In this document: positions 63,098 to 64,000 of the stretch, one piece after another
How the letters are laid out: each line of letters starts with the position of its first letter
Position numbering within the stretch: the first letter of the stretch is position 1
From: Arthonia radiata
Taxonomy: Eukaryota; Ascomycota; Arthoniomycetes; Arthoniales; Arthoniaceae
Assembly (NCBI GenBank): GCA_002989075.1
Contig: PSQN01000013.1
Span: 309,178 to 373,177, forward strand
Direction: 5' to 3'
DNA length: 64,000 nucleotides
Notes under the pieces: model-generated
The model's database searches: none
The model's input: only the letters and a program-made list of their open reading frames with translations
What the model was told of the DNA's origin: nothing
Position numbers and translations under genes: made by a program

Positions 63098-63479
63098 TAT
63101 CGTTGCGTATGCGTACTGTTGCCAACGATGTTGAGTAGGTGAGCAGGCCTGCAGCCTTCATCTGCGCCAAATTGGCAAGCCCCCTCTTACCTTATATTCC
63201 CACGCCGTCTCTTGAAAAGCAATGTTGTATAGCATGGCTCGCGCGTGCACAGAAGTCGGTCGCATGCAAAGCATTTCATGAATTCAAAAGCCAGATGAAA
63301 GATAGGCGAATATGTGCATATTACACGCATTATGACCAACAGCACGCAAGCCCGGAGTCAACTGCACGGGAAAGTTTTCGAGAAATGCAAACAAAGGGCC
63401 AGTAAGGAAAGTAAAGGGACCCAAAAGAGTTCTTTCGAGTTCAAATTGTTGAGATAGTTTCGTGACGTCCATCTTACCT
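63098..63479. other. Intergenic region
   Basis: 382 bp between two minus-strand genes. Nothing identified. Confidence 0.4.
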
Positions 63480-64000
63480 TCATAGCCTTCCCCGTCCACC
63501 TTCGAAAGGCATGTACCCCTGCACTTCCCTGCTGATCATGTTCTGCTTACCCTTGATCAAGCTCACCATGCTATAATTCACCACAGCCTTGACGCCTACA
63601 GACTCACCACGTCGTACCACCCATCCATTGAGGTAATCAATCTCAGTCTCGACGCCTCTGCGCACATCCTGCAGCATACTGCTGATGTTCTCGCTGGTCT
63701 TGCGCGCTACACCCACCACAAGGTCTTCCAGTCGATCGGGACTGAAGCGTACGTCAATGTTCGGAATACCTTGGACCTCCGGCAGACGTCGGAATATGGC
63801 GCTGATCTCAAAAAGGAGAAGCCGCATTGTGCGGCTGAGACTTTGATTGTGCAAAACAGATCCATTGGGTGCATCGAGAAGGACTGTCAATGGGTTAACA
63901 ACACAATTGACAGCCAATTTGTCGAGCTGATGCAGCGTGAGTGTGCTTGAAGGGACTGGCAATGCGGCCAGTATGGGAAGATGTGTGAAGTTTCGCAGCA
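63480..64000 (-). CDS. 2-dehydropantoate 2-reductase (ketopantoate reductase), C-terminal part
   Basis: NADPH-dependent reductase of the pantothenate pathway or a paralogous ApbA/PanE-family enzyme. The frame is open through the right edge of the window, so the N-terminal Rossmann domain is outside. The visible 173 codons form the all-helical C-terminal domain with its signatures: LDKLAVNCVVNPLTVLLDAP (the Lys and Asn of the active site) and SSMLQDVRRGVETEIDYLNG (the conserved Ser/Asp and the TEIDxxNG block). Stop at 63480. Confidence 0.85.
   Translation of the reverse strand, partial: LRNFTHLPILAALPVPSSTLTLHQLDKLAVNCVVNPLTVLLDAPNGSVLHNQSLSRTMRLLLFEISAIFRRLPEVQGIPNIDVRFSPDRLEDLVVGVARKTSENISSMLQDVRRGVETEIDYLNGWVVRRGESVGVKAVVNYSMVSLIKGKQNMISREVQGYMPFEGGRGRL

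Noticed and set aside
1-64000. CRISPR array, operon structure or prophage
   Set aside because: Spliceosomal introns and fungal gene types throughout; no regularly spaced repeats or phage genes.

Overview
This is a 64 kb piece of nuclear DNA from a filamentous ascomycete fungus. The evidence is many short introns (about 45-80 bp, GT-AG, often with a CTAAC/CTGAC-like branch site), dense genes on both strands, and fungal-type genes: a Tea1/TeaA-like cell-end marker, COQ4, VMA22, POP7, PDCD5, and a GPI-anchored mucin-like wall protein. A member of the Dothideomycetes is my inference from intron style and gene content; it is not proven. I see no bacterial, plasmid or viral segment.

Layout. 0-9 kb: Tea1-like Kelch/coiled-coil protein (-), secreted GDSL/SGNH esterase (+), short-chain dehydrogenase (-). 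9.7-12.8 kb: a secreted, Pro/Gln-rich, repeat-bearing GPI-anchored protein. 13-19.4 kb: a pair of related RG-rich proteins, one intact and one broken by a 1-nt frameshift; between them lie an unknown ORF and a MITE with an 11-bp target-site duplication. 19.9-21.4 kb: two members of a family of small, fast-diverging, predicted helical proteins. 22.4-30.2 kb: conserved housekeeping genes: a seven-exon MFS (FHS-type) transporter, POP7/Rpp20, PDCD5 with an 11-nt microexon, COQ4, a dienelactone-hydrolase-fold enzyme and a SET-domain methyltransferase. 32.1-37.5 kb: six more members of the small-protein family side by side in mixed orientation. 37.8-39.7 kb: a mitochondrial Mgr3-like TPR protein. 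40-45.3 kb: poorly characterised genes, and a reading frame split by a 428-bp foldback MITE. 45.8-48 kb: a tandem pair of unknown paralogues, the first decayed. 48.3-56.2 kb: a head-to-tail array, all on the minus strand, of F-box/leucine-rich-like genes: three intact, two with a single disabling lesion, one relic. 56.6-64 kb: VMA22, a 1143-residue acidic disordered protein, a CorA-type metal transporter gene with a damaged or unusual 5' half, and the C-terminal half of a ketopantoate reductase cut by the window edge.

Most conserved genes act independently (tRNA processing, ubiquinone synthesis, V-ATPase assembly, polarity). The accessory part is a birth-and-death landscape. Four paralogous groups (RG-rich pair, small 'EICxYF' family, GVYFKPD pair, F-box array) expand and decay between conserved genes, with two non-autonomous DNA transposons. 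The best candidate for an undescribed system is the eight-member small-protein family at 19.9-21.4 and 32.1-37.5 kb. All exon boundaries below were read by eye from splice signals and frame continuity and were not checked against transcripts.
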